Source: Firmicutes bacterium UBA5766 (GTDB lineage Bacteria > Bacillota > Desulfotomaculia > Desulfotomaculales > Nap2-2B). From it: a stretch of 21,723 bases of DNA. Below, in pieces: positions 13,328-21,003 of the stretch; positions within the stretch are counted from its first letter, which is position 1; each line of letters begins with the position of its first letter. The notes under the pieces were generated by a model. That model had not been told where the DNA came from. It ran no database searches and saw nothing but the letters and a program-made list of their open reading frames with translations. The position numbers were made by a program, and so were the translations under genes. The stretch spans positions 1-21,723 of the forward strand of contig DIEU01000056.1 in assembly GCA_002418775.1 (NCBI GenBank). Direction: 5' to 3'.

Positions 13328-14338
13328 TCACCAGCCCCCGCCTTTAGTTTTCTTCAGTAAATAAACGAAGAAAGGCCCCCCAACAAGGGCTGTCAAAATA
13401 CCCAGGGGTATTTCCGAACCTGTGATCAACCTTCCCAGATTATCCACTATAATAAGAAAGCATGCTCCCAGTGAGAGGCTCGCCGGAATTAACAGCCTGT
13501 TGTCATTGCCTACCAGCATGCGTCCGATGTGAGGCATGACAAGCCCCACCCATCCGATAATTCCGCTTACGCAAACTGCCCCCGCTGTAGCCAGTGTAGC
13601 GCAGATGATGACAATGCCTTTATTTAATGCGGTGTCGATTCCAAGTGAACGGGCTTCCTTATCCCCCATGGAAAGAACATTGATCCGCCAACGGATGGCA
13701 ATAAGGCCTGTGATACCTGCCGCCATGGGAATACCGCCGATTATAAAATCATGATAGCGTGCGGAGGCCAGGCTTCCCATCAGCCAGAAAACTATTGTGG
13801 GCAACTGGTTGTATGGATCAGCAACATATTTGGCAAAGGAAATCAAAGCCGAAAAAACCGACGAGACGATCACGCCGCCTAAAACCAGCATGATGGCGGG
13901 TGTCGTGTTGTATACCCTGCCTATCAGATAGCTTAACAGCACCGCCAGCCCTCCGAAACAAAAGGCAAAAATATATGTGTATGATGTAGAATTGAAAATC
14001 AAAATGGCTAGCGCCGCGCCAAACCCGGCGCCTGAACTTACGCCAAGAATACCCGAACTGACCAGGGGGTTGCGAAACAGTCCCTGAAACGCTGCTCCGC
14101 TGATGGCCAGGGAACCGCCTACCAAAGCGCCCAAAATCGCCCTGGGCATACGTATTTCCCAAATTACGGTGTCGTATTTATCCGGCAAATAAATGGACCC
14201 TATAGCCAACTTGGACCATAAAATCTTGGCTACGAGTGGAACGGATAATGGAAATCTGCCGATAAACAGTGAAAAAAAGATACAGATCAGGGGGCTGAGG
14301 ATTAATATTGCATAGATTATTTTTTTTCGAATTACCAT
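13328..14338 (-). CDS. FecCD/BtuC-family ABC permease
   Basis: A 336-residue polytopic membrane protein with about ten hydrophobic segments and the family hallmarks LIGRFPLSVP, WEIRMPRAILGALVGGSLAISG, GAAFQGLFRNPLVSSGILGV, and the cytoplasmic coupling region GKEARSLGI-like (here GDKEARSLGID). A late GWVGLVMPHIGRMLVGNDNR segment is also present. Length is normal (330-350). It forms the channel of the importer with the ATPase and lipoprotein encoded immediately downstream. A GGGGTGA site precedes ATG 14338, and the gene follows the membrane-anchored Ig protein by 32 nt. The substrate is discussed under the binding protein. Confidence 0.93.
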   Translation of the reverse strand: MVIRKKIIYAILILSPLICIFFSLFIGRFPLSVPLVAKILWSKLAIGSIYLPDKYDTVIWEIRMPRAILGALVGGSLAISGAAFQGLFRNPLVSSGILGVSSGAGFGAALAILIFNSTSYTYIFAFCFGGLAVLLSYLIGRVYNTTPAIMLVLGGVIVSSVFSALISFAKYVADPYNQLPTIVFWLMGSLASARYHDFIIGGIPMAAGITGLIAIRWRINVLSMGDKEARSLGIDTALNKGIVIICATLATAGAVCVSGIIGWVGLVMPHIGRMLVGNDNRLLIPASLSLGACFLIIVDNLGRLITGSEIPLGILTALVGGPFFVYLLKKTKGGGW

Positions 14339-14370
14339 TCACCCCTGCCGGAAATAAACAATGAACCATG

Positions 14371-15228
14371 TTACTTTTTAAATCTTTTTGCAAATGCATA
14401 TACGATCACGCAAATCACAACCAGACAGATTAAATAAGGAATATACGTTTGAAATACTCCCGGTTTTTCATTGACTCTGGAAGAACTGCCGTTTTCATGC
14501 GCCGCCTGAGGACTGCTGCCGTTATCTGAATTTCCTGTGAAAGATTTATCAATGTTCTCCGGGGCAGGTGTTGAAGTTTGCCCGGAGGAAGCAGTATTAT
14601 TTTTTTCCTGCGCGGTGTTTGCGTTGTTAGCGCTGCCTGTCTTGTTTTGAACTGATGTATTGCTCCCTGAAACCTCATCCGCTTTGTATGCGTCGGTCGA
14701 TGAACCAGTTCCAGACTGTGTTGCGCTTCCGGCTGACCCGCTGCTTTCTTCACTGGATGGCCTTCCTTTAGTAACAAAAGTAATTGACTCCGGCTTTTCC
14801 AGACAGACGCCGCTTTTCGAGCGCAGTTCCTGAGAAATTTTCAGAGTATAGGAAGTTCCGGATTTTAGGTCATGCAGCGGTTTTACGGCTATATCCCTTT
14901 TCTTTTCGGGTTCAATCTGGTCGTCGGCCATGATGACCTCCACGGGAACCAGGAGGCCATCAGCGGAATACAGCGAGAAGCATTTGCGGTTGTTATCGCT
15001 CACGGTCATATTAATTACATTTTTACTAAAGGATAGATTTATCAACACAGGCAATTCGACATCCTTCTGCCCGTCGGCAGGATTAGAAGAAACAAGGATA
15101 AGGGGGTTACCCTGACCCCCTCCTGAACCGTCTTCCTGACCGGATAAGGCAGGCGCAGCCATTATCGCCAAGCAGAAAACAGCTGCTAAAAGGATACTTA
15201 TAAATTTTCTTCTTGTTTTATTTGCCAT
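14371..15228 (-). CDS. Secreted, membrane-anchored Ig-like (Big_5) protein
   Basis: A 285-residue surface protein. It has an N-terminal Sec signal (KTRRKFISILLAAVFCLAI, cleavage near ALSGQ) and one Big_5-type Ig domain at about 42-150 (VSSNPADGQKDVELP, LVPVEVIMADD, LKSGTSYTLKIS, ITFVTKGR). A low-complexity Ser/Thr/Asn linker follows at about 155-245, then one C-terminal membrane helix ending KRFKK. Orientation places the Ig domain outside. ATG 15228 has AGGAGC five nt upstream. It sits between the S-layer gene (61-nt gap) and the permease (32 nt) without a terminator, so it should be part of the riboswitch-led operon. A role in presenting ligand to the transporter is plausible but unproven. 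Confidence 0.78.
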   Translation of the reverse strand: MANKTRRKFISILLAAVFCLAIMAAPALSGQEDGSGGGQGNPLILVSSNPADGQKDVELPVLINLSFSKNVINMTVSDNNRKCFSLYSADGLLVPVEVIMADDQIEPEKKRDIAVKPLHDLKSGTSYTLKISQELRSKSGVCLEKPESITFVTKGRPSSEESSGSAGSATQSGTGSSTDAYKADEVSGSNTSVQNKTGSANNANTAQEKNNTASSGQTSTPAPENIDKSFTGNSDNGSSPQAAHENGSSSRVNEKPGVFQTYIPYLICLVVICVIVYAFAKRFKK

Positions 15229-15289
15229 GTTCCGCTCCTGCCTCCTGTTAAATAAGTATGTCAATTAATTATACAAATTGCACTGCTTT

Positions 15290-18103
15290 TTAAGGCTCTG
15301 TGTAAGTAAAAGCGCCGCCGAGCGCCGTGCCGTTGTTCTGGGTTACCTGGATGGATACTCCGTCAGACAAGTCGATCGCGCCGGGCATGATAACTGTAAA
15401 GGTGCTTTTGCCGGCCGCATCGGTTGTGATAGATCTGGAAAGTGTGGTTGTCGCTGTTACCGCGCTGCCGTCGACTGTGTAGGTTTCCGCTGTCGTTAGG
15501 TTCACATTAGTTACGGTGACAACGATCTTTATGTTTTTAACTGTGTCGGCCATCGGGTTGTTGTAGGCGTCCTTTAAGGTTATGGTTATGGTGCTGGTTA
15601 CGCCTTTGGCAAGTTCCGGCGCAATTTCTACGGTGGAGTTTGCCGGGCTGATCTGTGTCGCCGCCGTTACGGTTACTTCTACCGTTGGATGCGGGGTTAC
15701 GCCGGTTATGACTACTGTCAGGGTGTTTGTACCGGCTGTCTTGACTTTGTCCGCTAATATTGACGCTGTCGCCGCTCCGTCGGTGAATGCTGTGTCGCTG
15801 TTGTATACTTCTCCGTCTTTGTCGCTGGTGATGGTTACTGCAACCGTGCCTTCCAAGACCGCTCCGGCGGCGTCTTTCGCTCCGGTGATGCTGATGTCGA
15901 AGGCTGCGCCGGCTGTTTTGCTGCCGGGTATCGCTAAAGTTGCGCCGGCGTTGCTGAGGTCTGCCGCCTCTGTGTAAGTAAAAGCGCCGCCGAGCGCCGT
16001 GCCGTTGTTCTGGGTTACCTGGACGGATACTCCGTCAGACAAGTCGATCGCGCCGGGCATGATAACTGTAAAGGTGCTCTGGCCGGCCGCATCGGTTGTG
16101 ATGGATTTGGAAAGTGTGGTTGTCGCTGTTACCGCGCTGCCGTCGACTGTGTAGGTTTCCGCTGTCGCCGGGTCCGCGTTGGTTACGGTGACAACGATCT
16201 TTATGTTTTTGGCTGTGTCGGTAATCGGGTTGTTGTAGGCGTCTTTTAAGGTTATGGTAACGGTGCTGGTTACGCCTTTGGCAAGTTCCGGCGCAATTTC
16301 TACGGTGGAGTTTGCCGGGCTGATTACCGGAGGCGTATTATCTCCGCCGCCGCCGCCTCCGCCCCCGCCGCTTGCTACAGTAAAGGTAATTTCTTTTTGT
16401 GTTCCGAGGGTATTGTCATTGTTTGCAGCAAGATCAGCGCTTATAGTAATAACATACGTTGTCCCGGAAGTCAGGCTATTCACGGGAGATAAGTAAATGT
16501 TGCGTTTCTCGGTGTCGTCCAAATAATTTGCCGCCCGGGTAACGTTTATCGAAACACCTGGTCCGGATTGAACACGCATGGTGATACATTGCTGGTTTGT
16601 ATCCCAGTGGTCTCTTACAACGCCCCGGTCAAAAACAAGTTTTATTTCGGGATCTTTCGGAACAGTTACGCTGCCTTCAATGGATTCCCCTGTTGATGTT
16701 AGGTAAGCGCCCAGAAAATTAAGCGGAGCAACACCATCACCGCCCCCTGGCCCCTGCCCGCCGCCTCCGCCGCCGCCTGTTGAAGCTGCGGCACCAACAG
16801 TAACCGTAACACCGGCCGCTTTATCCAAGACTCCAGGGACCGGTTCAATGGTCGACCCTGATACGTTTACCTTGGCCGTCTGAATAGCGCCTTTCCCTGT
16901 AACGTTTACCGCCGCATCCAGGATTAAAGCGGTTATTTTTGAGCTGCTTCCGAGATCAATCTTGTCCCCGGCCGCAGTTCCGGCAACTTCAAGCTTTTCT
17001 ATGGTACCGCCGGCAACCGATAGATTTATTTTGTCCGCCTCAAGTTTTACATCATCGAAATTACCGTCTAAAATAACTTTTGCATTTTCAGAAATTACCT
17101 GTGTAAGAATTACCGTTTCAAAACCGGGGCCGGTAATTTTGAGCTCGGCCAGTGCAGCCCCCGATTCCAAACGTACTACATTAACTGATGTATTACCCGT
17201 GGCAACAATCCTGACGCCTTCCTTGCCAACTATAACGGCCGGCATTGTACAGTTATCAAAGACAACGCTATTTGCTCCGCCGCCTTTAACAGTCGTTTCA
17301 CCCTGCACGGTGACATTTTTAAGCGTAACGTCGCCGTCGCCGATGCCCTCAGCCAGAGAAAGACCGCCTGTAATTATTGCATTTTGAAGATTTACTTTCG
17401 CAGCGCTGATTAGTACGTTACCTTCGATTGTTTCCGTGCCTGATGCAGGGCCGTATGTTCCCGGTTGATCATACTTAAAGACTTTTACCTGTGCGGTAAT
17501 AGAGCGGTCAAGTATAACAATTGCTTCCGCCCTCGAAATGTTAGCCGCTGGCCTGATAGTCTGGTCAGGATATCCGTTCATTAATCCCCCGGCGACTGCA
17601 GCGCCCACAGAACCCTTGCTCCATGCGGAGATTTCTTTCGAGTCCGTAAACTTATTTAAATATGCCGAATTATCAGCAGCCGTCTCAAGTTTGAGCAGCC
17701 TGGCCAGCATAGTAGCCGCTTCCTGCCTGCTGATTTGTTTGTCCGGTCTGAAAGTTCCGTCCTCAAAACCGTTTATATAACCGGCTGCCCTCGCACTGGC
17801 AATATCACCGGCGAACCAGTTGGTTGGCGCAACATCGGAAAAGTCCGTTTTTACAGTGGAGGTTAACCCGAAGGACTTGTTGATCAAACTCACAAACTCA
17901 GCCCTGGTAATGCAATTATCCGGTTTAAACGTGCCGTCCGGGTATCCTTGTGCTAAACCTTTGCCTATCCAGTCACTGATCTGTTTTCCTGCCCAGTGGT
18001 TTTGGATATCTGACGGCTGCTGGGCAAACGACACTCCCGCCAACGATAGAATGAACAATAACACTAATATAAGACAGAATGCGGTTTTTCTTTTCTTAAA
18101 CAT
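15290..18103 (-). CDS. S-layer protein: three SLH domains, beta-solenoid, Ig-like repeats
   Basis: A 937-residue secreted surface protein. The signal peptide ends ...GVSFAQQ (about residue 27). Three SLH domains follow (about 31-78, 88-138, 152-203), each with the ITRAE/ISRQE-type motif for cell-wall attachment. A repetitive beta-solenoid-like region (about 215-440) comes next, then a glycine-rich linker, a Big_5 domain (about 460-575), a nine-glycine linker and Ig-like modules. Two of these, at about 593-712 and 817-936, are near copies that begin SPANSTVEIAPELAKG. The gene ends directly after the second copy. A GGAGG site precedes ATG 18103. It is the first gene after the tandem riboswitch-like leader and precedes the FecCD importer genes. 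Its ligand, if any, is unknown. Confidence 0.88.
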   Translation of the reverse strand: MFKKRKTAFCLILVLLFILSLAGVSFAQQPSDIQNHWAGKQISDWIGKGLAQGYPDGTFKPDNCITRAEFVSLINKSFGLTSTVKTDFSDVAPTNWFAGDIASARAAGYINGFEDGTFRPDKQISRQEAATMLARLLKLETAADNSAYLNKFTDSKEISAWSKGSVGAAVAGGLMNGYPDQTIRPAANISRAEAIVILDRSITAQVKVFKYDQPGTYGPASGTETIEGNVLISAAKVNLQNAIITGGLSLAEGIGDGDVTLKNVTVQGETTVKGGGANSVVFDNCTMPAVIVGKEGVRIVATGNTSVNVVRLESGAALAELKITGPGFETVILTQVISENAKVILDGNFDDVKLEADKINLSVAGGTIEKLEVAGTAAGDKIDLGSSSKITALILDAAVNVTGKGAIQTAKVNVSGSTIEPVPGVLDKAAGVTVTVGAAASTGGGGGGGQGPGGGDGVAPLNFLGAYLTSTGESIEGSVTVPKDPEIKLVFDRGVVRDHWDTNQQCITMRVQSGPGVSINVTRAANYLDDTEKRNIYLSPVNSLTSGTTYVITISADLAANNDNTLGTQKEITFTVASGGGGGGGGGDNTPPVISPANSTVEIAPELAKGVTSTVTITLKDAYNNPITDTAKNIKIVVTVTNADPATAETYTVDGSAVTATTTLSKSITTDAAGQSTFTVIMPGAIDLSDGVSVQVTQNNGTALGGAFTYTEAADLSNAGATLAIPGSKTAGAAFDISITGAKDAAGAVLEGTVAVTITSDKDGEVYNSDTAFTDGAATASILADKVKTAGTNTLTVVITGVTPHPTVEVTVTAATQISPANSTVEIAPELAKGVTSTITITLKDAYNNPMADTVKNIKIVVTVTNVNLTTAETYTVDGSAVTATTTLSRSITTDAAGKSTFTVIMPGAIDLSDGVSIQVTQNNGTALGGAFTYTEP
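15296..15652 (-). repeat. Ig-module repeat, copy B (357 bp)
   Basis: This is about 95% identical by eye to 15968-16324 (roughly 19 differences) at a constant offset of 672 bp, and it encodes 119 residues. The substitutions cluster in one 18-bp stretch near 15504-15521. Together the copies indicate a duplication of a 224-residue unit inside the S-layer gene. Confidence 0.9.
15968..16324 (-). repeat. Ig-module repeat, copy A (357 bp)
   Basis: This is the upstream (N-terminal) partner of the copy at 15296-15652. Between them, 15653-15967 encodes a different 105-residue Ig-like module (NAGATLAIPGSKTAGAAF...) that is present only once. Confidence 0.9.
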
Positions 18104-18189
18104 CTCGATCCTCCGTTAGTTTACAAAAATCTAATCGCATGTATTTATTATTAAAACAGCAATTTTCCAGCTATAAATTACCCCCTTTC

Positions 18190-18224
18190 AAAAAAAAGCC
18201 GGCGCCAATAAAAGAAGCTGGCCC
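18190..18224 (-). terminator. Intrinsic terminator after the second riboswitch-like element
   Basis: On the minus strand, GCCAGC (18222 to 18217) pairs with GCCGGC (18203 to 18198) with one mismatch and outer G-T pairs. Eight T follow (18197 to 18190). It lies about 20 nt after the element and about 85 nt before the S-layer start codon, the position expected of a transcription-control switch. Confidence 0.65.
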
Positions 18225-18244
18225 CGTCATAAAAAAACAAGATC

Positions 18245-18343
18245 CAATCTCCTTTTCACAATGGAAGGCAGGTCAGTTTCCCAACATACCCTAACGGCCA
18301 ATTAACCATCGCTATAAGCATTAGGCTGTTTGGCTCGGAGTTG
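18245..18343 (-). promoter_or_regulatory. Riboswitch-like element 2, Moco/Tuco type (proposed)
   Basis: The closing stem is CAACTCC (18343 to 18337) with GGAGATTG (18252 to 18245). Internal pairs include GCCAA with TTGGC, and GTTAG with CTGAC around GGGAAA. The 3' side reads CTTCCATTGTGAAAAGGAG. It shares CTCCGAG at the start, GGGAAA in the middle and CCATTGTG-AAAGGAG at the end with element 1, while intervening sequence differs but keeps pairing. The architecture resembles the molybdenum-cofactor (Moco) RNA family as I remember it. A covariance-model search has not been done. Confidence 0.6.
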
Positions 18344-18374
18344 AATTTATATGTCAAAAATTTGTTTTAAAAAT

Positions 18375-18396
18375 AAAAAAGCATTGTCCCCAATGC
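18375..18396 (-). terminator. Intrinsic terminator after the first riboswitch-like element
   Basis: A perfect 6-bp stem GCATTG-GGGA-CAATGC on the minus strand (18396 to 18381) is followed by six T (18380 to 18375). Upstream, GCATGTC (18410 to 18404) could pair with GACAATGC (18388 to 18381) and break the hairpin, a candidate antiterminator. Confidence 0.75.
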
Positions 18397-18432
18397 AAAA
18401 AATGACATGCTTCTTAATCGAATAAGCTATCT

Positions 18433-18525
18433 TCTCCTTTCCACAATGGGAGGCGCAGGGATTTCCCCCTGTACCCTGCCGGTCTGGCCGCACAAGTTAT
18501 TATCAAGGCCTGCCAGACTCGGAGA
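18433..18525 (-). promoter_or_regulatory. Riboswitch-like element 1, Moco/Tuco type (proposed)
   Basis: The closing stem is TCTCC (18525 to 18521) with GGAGA (18437 to 18433). GTCTGG pairs with CCAGAC in the second stem, and CAGGG with CCCTG around GGAAA in the third. The 3' side CTCCCATTGTGGAAAGGAG matches element 2. A promoter immediately upstream would start the transcript only a few nt before the first stem, so the element would fold as soon as transcription begins. Confidence 0.6.
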
Positions 18526-18534
18526 TTTTACAAA

Positions 18535-18562
18535 TTATTAAGCATTCGACAAATTAAAACAA
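18535..18562 (-). promoter_or_regulatory. Promoter of the tandem riboswitch/S-layer/transporter operon
   Basis: On the minus strand TTGTTT (18562 to 18557) and TAATAA (18540 to 18535) are separated by 16 nt. The predicted start at about 18528 lies three nt before the first riboswitch stem, which supports both calls. Confidence 0.55.
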
Positions 18563-18665
18563 TAACCCTGCAAAGAATTGAAAATATTTTTTTACATACG
18601 AAGGTGTATGCTGCATTGTATTTGGCAGCAATTTGAATTATAAAAGAGTATGCTATTGGAAATTG

Positions 18666-19859
18666 CTAACGTCGCCGCCTTCTATAAAAGATAACTCCCA
18701 TACTAATAATCGCAACAGCCGATATTAACGCTGGAATAATAATTGGCCAACTTGAATGTTTATCAATCTTGCCTGGTGTTTTTGGCATGTTTTTTGGCAT
18801 GTGCTGTACATTTGAAGTTTCTGTGTTAACTATTATGTAATCAACCTTAATCCCGTTATCAGAACCGGCGGCATTGCTGACAGTGAGTTTAACACTATAT
18901 ATACCGGGAGTATTATAGGTATGGGATGGATTTTTAGCGATACTGTCTATTTTACCGTCGTTATCAAAGTCCCATGCCCATGATTTAGGATAGTTAGCAG
19001 ACCGGTCGGTAAACTTTATTGTAAGCGGGGCATTACCCGAAGTTCTATCAGTAGAAAACATACATATCGGCGCTATAGCGGCAGATATATTTGCTTCTTT
19101 AACGCTGTATATTGTCAACTCGCAAACATTTTGTATGGAGAGCCCAGTAGTTGTAGGATAACTCTCATCGCCGCTCATGAAATAATACCAGTATTCTGGA
19201 TCGGCTGCTTTATGCCAGTCCCAGTTGCCAAAAGCATTAATGCCCCATGGGTTGGTTGAATTATCGGCAAACCAAACCAGGCGCATACCTTCCGTGTACC
19301 CGGTGTCAGGATATAAGCCGTCCTTGTACCAGGAAACAACCATGGGTCCTTCACGGTTTGAGTATTCGTATACGTTTTTATAGGCAAATGTTTTGGTAAA
19401 ACCATCGGTTGCCTTTATTTTTATAGTATCACCAGGCGCCATGCCCCCGGCAAGATCACACAAGTCTTTTAAGTTGGTACCCATAAGGGCGCCCATATCC
19501 TTTTCCTGGACGTTTGTATCTTCCTCCTGGTTCCAGCGAAGCGCCTGCTCCGTTTTTTCATCGGCATCGTCAATAAATACCGGACCCTGGTGGTAATAAT
19601 GTGTTGTTCCGTCGCCCATCACGGGTATGTTGTTGGGGTCCGTCAGCCACCGGTAATTGAGTGTTTTCTCAGAAATAATGGTTGTACCGTCAAAAGCAAG
19701 CTTTTTAATACTAAGGTTAGTCGTGCCGGAGGCTATAACTGGTTCTGATACCATTATTACAGCCGTTAATATCAAAGTGATTATTGACAAGGACCAAAGC
19801 AGAATATGATTTATTTTGCGCTTATTAATACTTGCGCCTCTTTTCCGTAATACAGCCAA
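18666..19859 (-). CDS. Membrane-anchored surface protein: methanogen-type N-domain plus PKD
   Basis: A 397-residue protein with an N-terminal signal or anchor (about 17-44) and an extracellular domain at about 47-252. A PKD domain follows at 265-346 (WAWDFDNDGKIDS, HTYNTPGIYSVKLTVSN). A C-terminal helix (371-392) ends FYRRRRR. The N-domain features GDGTTHYYHQGP, GTNLKDLCDLAGGM, PGDTIKIKATDGF and GMRLVWFADNSTNPWG. It strongly recalls secreted proteins of Methanosarcina-like archaea, and its LKDLCDLAGG...DGF pattern also recalls the SUOX/YedY-like fold without the cofactor cysteine. The TTG 19859 start has no good ribosome binding site, so the start is uncertain. It follows the WtpC-like gene by 91 nt on the same strand, suggesting a role in the same uptake system. 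Confidence 0.7.
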   Translation of the reverse strand: MAVLRKRGASINKRKINHILLWSLSIITLILTAVIMVSEPVIASGTTNLSIKKLAFDGTTIISEKTLNYRWLTDPNNIPVMGDGTTHYYHQGPVFIDDADEKTEQALRWNQEEDTNVQEKDMGALMGTNLKDLCDLAGGMAPGDTIKIKATDGFTKTFAYKNVYEYSNREGPMVVSWYKDGLYPDTGYTEGMRLVWFADNSTNPWGINAFGNWDWHKAADPEYWYYFMSGDESYPTTTGLSIQNVCELTIYSVKEANISAAIAPICMFSTDRTSGNAPLTIKFTDRSANYPKSWAWDFDNDGKIDSIAKNPSHTYNTPGIYSVKLTVSNAAGSDNGIKVDYIIVNTETSNVQHMPKNMPKTPGKIDKHSSWPIIIPALISAVAIISMGVIFYRRRRR

Positions 19860-19934
19860 TCTTGTTTCACAACTTCTTTCTTTTGCATTAATTAGCCGTA
19901 ACTGATGTGTTTCATAATTTTTGATGATCTTTGA

Positions 19935-19946
19935 TCTAACGTTAGA
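19935..19946 (-). promoter_or_regulatory. Perfect 12-bp palindrome between the ATPase and PKD genes
   Basis: TCTAACGTTAGA begins just after the ATPase stop codon and overlaps a second inverted repeat AACGT-TAG-ACGTT (19938-19950). No T run follows, so it is more likely an operator or a processing hairpin than a terminator. It could control the PKD gene. Confidence 0.35.
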
Positions 19947-19950
19947 CGTT

Positions 19951-21003
19951 TTAACAATGAAATAAGTTTACAGCAGACGGTTTAAATGAAAGAAATACTT
20001 TTTTGCCAACTTTTAAATCCATCGCTTCGAAGGAATGGCGGGTAAGCATGCATACCAGCGCCGGCGGCAAGTTGACCGTGATATAAACAACCGGGCCGTT
20101 ATTGACAATCCGGTTGATTACCGCAGGAAAAAAGTTCTGCATATCACTGGCAAGTGTAACATCCGAGATCAAAATATCCTCCGGCCTGATTGAAGCATAA
20201 CAGTGACCTTCCATCTCTGAATCGGCTGCAAACTTTGTACCTTCAACAATAAAAACCGTTGACCCGCCGTCTTTCTTTTTGGCCAGTCCGGATAATATAT
20301 TCATCGCCATTGTAAATCTGGCCACAAACCCGGAGTTGGGACGGCGGAATATTTCATCCGGTGTGCCAGCCTGTTTTATTGATCCTTCTCCAATCACTGC
20401 TATTTGTGTGCCCATGCTGATCGCTTCTCCAAAATCATGAGTGACATGCACGACTGTAATGCCCAACTCATTGTGAATTCTAAAGATTTCCTGCCTTATG
20501 TTCTCACGTGACTGCGGATCAAGCGCACTTAGAGGTTCGTCAAGGAGCAAAACTTTCGGATCAGTCACTAAAGCCCTGGCCAGGGCAACTTTCTGCTTTT
20601 CACCGCCGCTTAGTGTATTTGGCTTTCTGAAAAGCAGCCGCTCTATATCAAGAAGTTGGACAACCCTGCCAAGTTCCAAGTTTATCTGTTCTGTTTTCTT
20701 CCGCCTGACCCTTAGTCCGAAAACAATATTCTCCTTGACAGAAAGATGCGGAAACAAAGCGCAATCTTGATATACCATGCCAACAGCACGTTTCTCGGAT
20801 TCGAGAAATGTAACATCTTGATCATCGATCATAATTCTGCCGGAAGTCACTCTGTGAAGCCCTGCGATTGATTCCAATAAAACAGTTTTGCCGGAACCGG
20901 AAGGACCTGCAAGGATAAAGTAATCGCTGCTTTCAATATTTAAATTTATGTTCTGCAGTGTAAAGTTTCGAAGCTCTATGCATAGTCCGGAAATCCTAAT
21001 CAT
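19951..21003 (-). CDS. wtpC: Tungstate/molybdate-type ABC transporter ATPase (WtpC/ModC class)
   Basis: A 350-residue cytoplasmic ATPase: Walker A GPSGSGKT (33-40), Q-loop MVYQDCALFPH, signature LSGGE (131-135), Walker B VLLLDEP (151-157), and H-loop VHVTHD (His189). The C-terminal 80-90 residues form a TOBE-type domain (YASIRPEDILIS ... VYITVNLPP ... KVGKKVFLSFKPSAVNL), which in ModC/WtpC binds oxyanion for feedback control. Length and the HLSVKENIVFGLR segment fit the tungstate/molybdate/sulfate class. Sulfate or molybdate as substrate cannot be excluded. Its ATG overlaps the permease end by 8 nt. The Moco-type leader downstream supports tungstate or molybdate. Confidence 0.82.
   Translation of the reverse strand: MIRISGLCIELRNFTLQNINLNIESSDYFILAGPSGSGKTVLLESIAGLHRVTSGRIMIDDQDVTFLESEKRAVGMVYQDCALFPHLSVKENIVFGLRVRRKKTEQINLELGRVVQLLDIERLLFRKPNTLSGGEKQKVALARALVTDPKVLLLDEPLSALDPQSRENIRQEIFRIHNELGITVVHVTHDFGEAISMGTQIAVIGEGSIKQAGTPDEIFRRPNSGFVARFTMAMNILSGLAKKKDGGSTVFIVEGTKFAADSEMEGHCYASIRPEDILISDVTLASDMQNFFPAVINRIVNNGPVVYITVNLPPALVCMLTRHSFEAMDLKVGKKVFLSFKPSAVNLFHC

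Noticed and set aside
14430..14777. 115-codon minus-strand ORF inside the anchored Ig protein gene
   Set aside because: It is an alternative frame of the low-complexity linker and has no ribosome binding site.
15582..15977. Plus-strand ORFs opposite the S-layer gene, also at 16254-16496 and 16962-17387
   Set aside because: These are shadow frames of a GC-rich repetitive gene, valine/alanine- or proline-rich, with no start signals.
16348..16372. G/C-rich run as a possible G-quadruplex or simple repeat
   Set aside because: It simply encodes a nine-glycine linker; a similar linker lies near 16740-16790.
18245..18525. Cobalamin riboswitch as the identity of the tandem leader elements (suggested by the FecCD/BtuC-type genes)
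   Set aside because: The B12-box-type sequence is not visible, and the CTCCGAG...AAAGGAG frame fits the Moco type better.
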